Shown: in pieces, positions 60,721-64,000 of the stretch
Numbering within the stretch: position 1 is the first letter of the stretch
Layout of the letters: every line of letters starts with the position of its first letter
Assembly: GCF_050947335.1 (NCBI RefSeq)
Contig: NC_134991.1
Location: 7,626,001-7,690,000 of the forward strand
Length of the DNA: 64,000 bases
From: Megachile rotundata
Lineage: Eukaryota; Arthropoda; Insecta; Hymenoptera; Megachilidae
Direction of reading: 5' to 3'
The notes under the pieces: model-generated
Told to the model about the DNA's origin: nothing
Seen by the model: the letters and a program-made list of their open reading frames with translations, nothing else
Databases searched by the model: none
Program-made: the position numbers and the translations under genes

Positions 60721-62439
60721 GTTTACATATGAGTTCTTATTCAAAGGAAACCTACGTTGCACCCGAGTGTACTTCATTCTATTTCGTCCGTATATGTCAC
60801 TTCTGTATGTGTCATTTTATCTCTATGTCAAATCGTATGTGTGTCCTATCGTGTGTGTGTTCTTTTGTGTACTTGTATGTGTCTGTCCTTTTTGTCGTTT
60901 CCAAGCAGGAACAGTTAGTTCGCGGAATCACCGAGTACTTTTTCCTGCTACAAACATTTTTTTACCTCTGCAAAACTTGCCGTGAATATCTTCGTTTCGC
61001 GCGTATGATACACGGAATGTTTGCGAACGAGGGAACATTAACATGACTGCGTTTCCAATTATTTGTCGTTTTGAAAAGAACGAGTTCAACCTTCCGTGAA
61101 CGTAAAATGATTTCGCGTTTGTTTAGGGAATTTAATGTTGTGCGCGGGAGAATACTCGTTTGAATGTAGTCGCTGAAGATTTATGGTGTTTCCGGGTTAA
61201 ACGTGCTCGTTGGAAGTTCGCGAACTTGCAGAATCCACTGAGTGGGAGGGGATTCTTCGATCGCACACGTCTGACCACTCGGACACACGTGGATTTCACT
61301 CGCAGTGGATTAGGTGGTCAGACACGCGCTCCGACGAAAACACGCGGTTTTAACCTACCGTTTATTACTTTATCTGCTTTTACTACTTAAATTCTTTATA
61401 TCACATATTGTATGCGTTAATTTTTTTCAAAATTATTCTTCCTTTTCGAATTATTACAAGTGTACTGTACAACTAGTGTTCACTTTTAGAAAACAGTGTT
61501 GGACATCCAATATCTCATACTCATATTATATTTTTTAATAAAATATTGTAAATTTTTGATGATACAAATTATATATTGATGTAAATATCACAAGATTTTC
61601 AATTAGAAAATGTGAAATATATAAAGGAGCTAAAATGGATTGTTCTAACATCAAAAACCTGCTTTTTTTATGAGAACATTTAAATTCAAAACTGAGTTTA
61701 TGAAATATACATTTATGTAATTGCATATGTTATACAATCACACGTCCGAATAATATGAAGAACGATAAGAATATATGAAGAATGAGAAAAATATTCGAAG
61801 CGATTTAACGAAAACAAATTTTTGATTTCCTGTATCAATGACAAACGTTCTCGTCACGCGTTGATAAACGTAGATGGACGTATCCATAAAATGAATGCAA
61901 ATTTCGAGCGGAGTGAAAATTTTCAAGCGCGCTAGCGGCGAAACGTCGGAACGTCGTTTAACATTATTTACACGGTGCTTTCGTTGCGAATTAATTTGAT
62001 TCGTTGAAACGTGCGCCGGGTTATGTCACGGGGGAGTTGTTCGCAAAATTGTTGGAATTTTTCGCGGGCAGTTACGCACCGTAAATGTCACCGTGTACCG
62101 CGATATTTCAACTTTAATGCCCGATAAACGCGTCTAAATTGTCTCGTAGCGCGACTCGCTCGTCGCCATCGATTATTGATCTCGTTATCATGCAAGATTG
62201 CTAGAATTGATCTCAAACACTGCCCGCCTGATTGATGTTACTTCCAAAACGATCGGACAACCAGATAAAGCTGATACATGCACGTGAACGCGCGTCGATA
62301 CGCACAAATGTATGACGATTCGATTGATCCTGTTATCCGACTAACGATATTATCAAAACATTCGTACAAAATCTTTGCTGAATATAGAACGGTCAGATTT
62401 ACGATCGTGATCTAATATATTAGCATCTTACAAGCTATT
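60721..62439. other. Intronic sequence
   Basis: 60720-61400 and 61830-62400 are CpG-rich unique islands; 61400-61800 is AT-rich. A TGTGTGTG-rich patch lies at about 60836-60890. None of the frames resembles the HR3 zinc-finger or ligand-binding domain. Confidence 0.45.
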
Positions 62440-62995
62440 ATTTTATAGATGTACTCTTATATACACACATGTACACATATGTTATTATACTAACTTTATG
62501 CACATGTCTTATAATCGTCTTATAACGCTTGGATCTTATAATGCATCATATTATTATGCACGTGTCGTATAATGCATCATATTATTATATATGCATATGT
62601 CATATAATCATATTACGTATGCATATGTCGTATAATGTGTCACATATAAGCACACATTTTGTACCATAGACTTGCACAAGTGCATTCTATAATGCAACAT
62701 ATATCTTGGAATGTATCATAATCTTGCATACGAATGCATCTTATGCATTATAATCTTATCTAATACATCATATCTATCATATAATATCTTCTACACTGAT
62801 TTCATAATGCATCATAAGCTTAGACATGCATAAACCTTACATCTTGCAATGCATCATATCTTATAATACATCATAATCTTACATATCCATATGTCTTGTA
62901 ATGTATCATAATCTTACACACATGTCCTATATACATGTATATCTACATGTCTTATGATGCAATATATAATCTCGCATATGCATACATTCTACAAC
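62440..62995. repeat. Degenerate TATAATGCATCATAATCTTAC minisatellite
   Basis: Units of about 20-30 bases built on CTTATAATGCATCATA, ACATGTC and CATATGTC, irregularly spaced and AT-rich. Confidence 0.82.
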
Positions 62996-63419
62996 ACATC
63001 AATGTTAGACACGCATCAGTGGTTTTATCAGACAACTCGGAATAAACAAAATGCCTTTGAACTTTGAAATACCGTATTTTTACAGCGTTTCCACCGTTTT
63101 GCAACAGAGATAGATCATTGATTTCGGATGAATCATGATTTTGGTTGACGAACAAGAGAGAGTTCGTTTAGAAACCGACAACAGGAATACATATCGTCGA
63201 AACGTTTCAAAACTGCTTTTACGATGTCGCGGATCGTGCATGTCCCGAATAACAAACAACAATGACAAGCACAAATTTGCCGAGCATGTCGAAAGTGATT
63301 CTACATGCTTTTCTATTTGAAACTTGAGTTTCTATGAAACTATTCTCTACGATGTGAAAGAATTCTGTTCATGGATGAGTGAGTAGATTTTGGATGAGCT
63401 GCTTTGACGTTTAGGAGTT
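62996..63419. other. Unique intronic sequence
   Basis: Mixed composition; short frames only. Nothing recognised. Confidence 0.4.
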
Positions 63420-64000
63420 CTGTGAAGTTTGGGGTATTGGAATTTTTGGGTTTGGGGAATATTGGAATTTTTGGTGAATTTTGGGATTTTTAAGAATTAG
63501 AGGATTTGGGAATTTGGGGACTTTTGGAATTTTGGGAATTTGCAGATTTGGGGATCTGAGAAATTGGAAATTCTGAGGAATTGGAAATTTGGGGATCTGA
63601 GAATTTTGGGATTTTTGGAAACTTGGGAATTCGAAAATTTGGCGATCTGAGAATTTTGGGATTTTTGAAAACTTGGGAATTTGAGAATTTGGGGATCTGA
63701 GAATTTGGGGATTTTTGAGAATTTGAAATTTGGAAGTTTGGAATTTGAGAATTTTGGATTTTGAGAAGTTGGGAATTTGAGAATTTGAAAGTTAGAAATT
63801 TGGAATTTGAGAGTTTCGAATTTGAGAATTTGGGGATCTGAGAATTTGGGAATTTGCAAATTTGGGGATCTGAGAATTTTAGGATTTTTGGAAACTTGGG
63901 AATTTGAAAATTGGGGGATCTGAAAATTTTGGGATTTTTGAAAACTTGGAAATTTGAAAATTTGGGAATCTAAAAATGTTAGGACTTTTGAAAACTTGGG
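63420..64000. repeat. G-rich minisatellite with 50-bp higher-order unit, running off the window
   Basis: GGGGATCTGAGAATTTTGGG and ATTTTTGGAAACTTGGGAATT recur every 50 bases (GAATTTTGGG at 63601 and 63651, GAATTTGGGG at 63701; again at about 63873 and 63923). Smaller 7-15 base units fill the middle. The array continues past the window end. Confidence 0.92.

Noticed and set aside
60720..61400. Next HR3 exon (zinc-finger block)
   Set aside because: No frame shows the CKVCGDKSSG or CEGCKGFFRRS signature here or elsewhere in the window, so that exon must lie beyond 64000.

Overview
This window is eukaryotic nuclear DNA from an arthropod, most likely an insect and probably a bee or other hymenopteran. 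The signs are very long AT-rich introns, CpG-rich unique islands (many TCGA, CGATCG and TCGAACG words), insect-like splice sites with a CTAAT branch motif, and many short-period minisatellites. The order is inferred from general character, not proven. There are no operons, Shine-Dalgarno sites or long prokaryote-style genes.

The recognisable gene is the 5' half of the ecdysone-inducible orphan nuclear receptor HR3 (Hr3/Hr46, an ROR-type receptor) on the + strand. The N-terminal exon of the standard isoform is at 59730-59853. It starts MFEMWSAVSSKLEH and ends SSGSIK plus one base, matching the Drosophila HR3 leader that runs directly into the DNA-binding domain. A second exon at 3750-3906 (52 codons, interrupted poly-Gln) ends in the same splice phase (phase 1) with a good donor and is probably the upstream alternative first coding exon. 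A weaker third candidate at 32644-32755 also ends in phase 1. The zinc-finger and ligand-binding exons are not in the window and must lie beyond 64000. On this reading about 60 kb is one giant first intron with nested alternative promoters.

The most striking intronic signal is at 22420/22421. A branch motif, pyrimidine-rich tract and CAG are followed immediately by GTAAGT, the signature of a zero-nucleotide recursive splice site (ratchet point). A weaker one lies at 40036/40037, so the segments would be about 18.5, 17.6 and more than 20 kb. Other regulatory candidates are a cluster of nuclear-receptor half-sites with an EcRE-like inverted repeat at 35704-35747, a duplicated half-site element at 1893/2106, a dispersed 65-bp element repeated three or four times between 11.6 and 13.8 kb, and GC-rich blocks with paired CT/GA tracts (31.2, 44.4 and 54.3 kb) that look like promoter regions.

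Layout: 1-3906, upstream flank, presumed 5' UTR and exon 1a. 3907-43.8 kb, intron with AT-rich stretches, GC-rich unique islands and more than a dozen minisatellites. 43.8-45.7 kb, a large GC-rich block with a candidate promoter and first exon. 45.7-58.7 kb, more intron with two non-autonomous DNA transposons (hAT-like at 51024-51345, TA-target element at 53650-54208). 58.7-59.85 kb, the exon of the standard isoform with its 5' leader. 59.85-64 kb, next intron. Many arrays share an AATTTGGGGAT-like core and periods near 16, 31-32, 48, 93, 96 and 124 bp. Most are G-rich on the transcribed-sense strand; a few (4.1-4.9, 51.7-52.3, 56.0-56.35 kb) are flipped. Long open frames in these arrays come from the repeat and are not genes.
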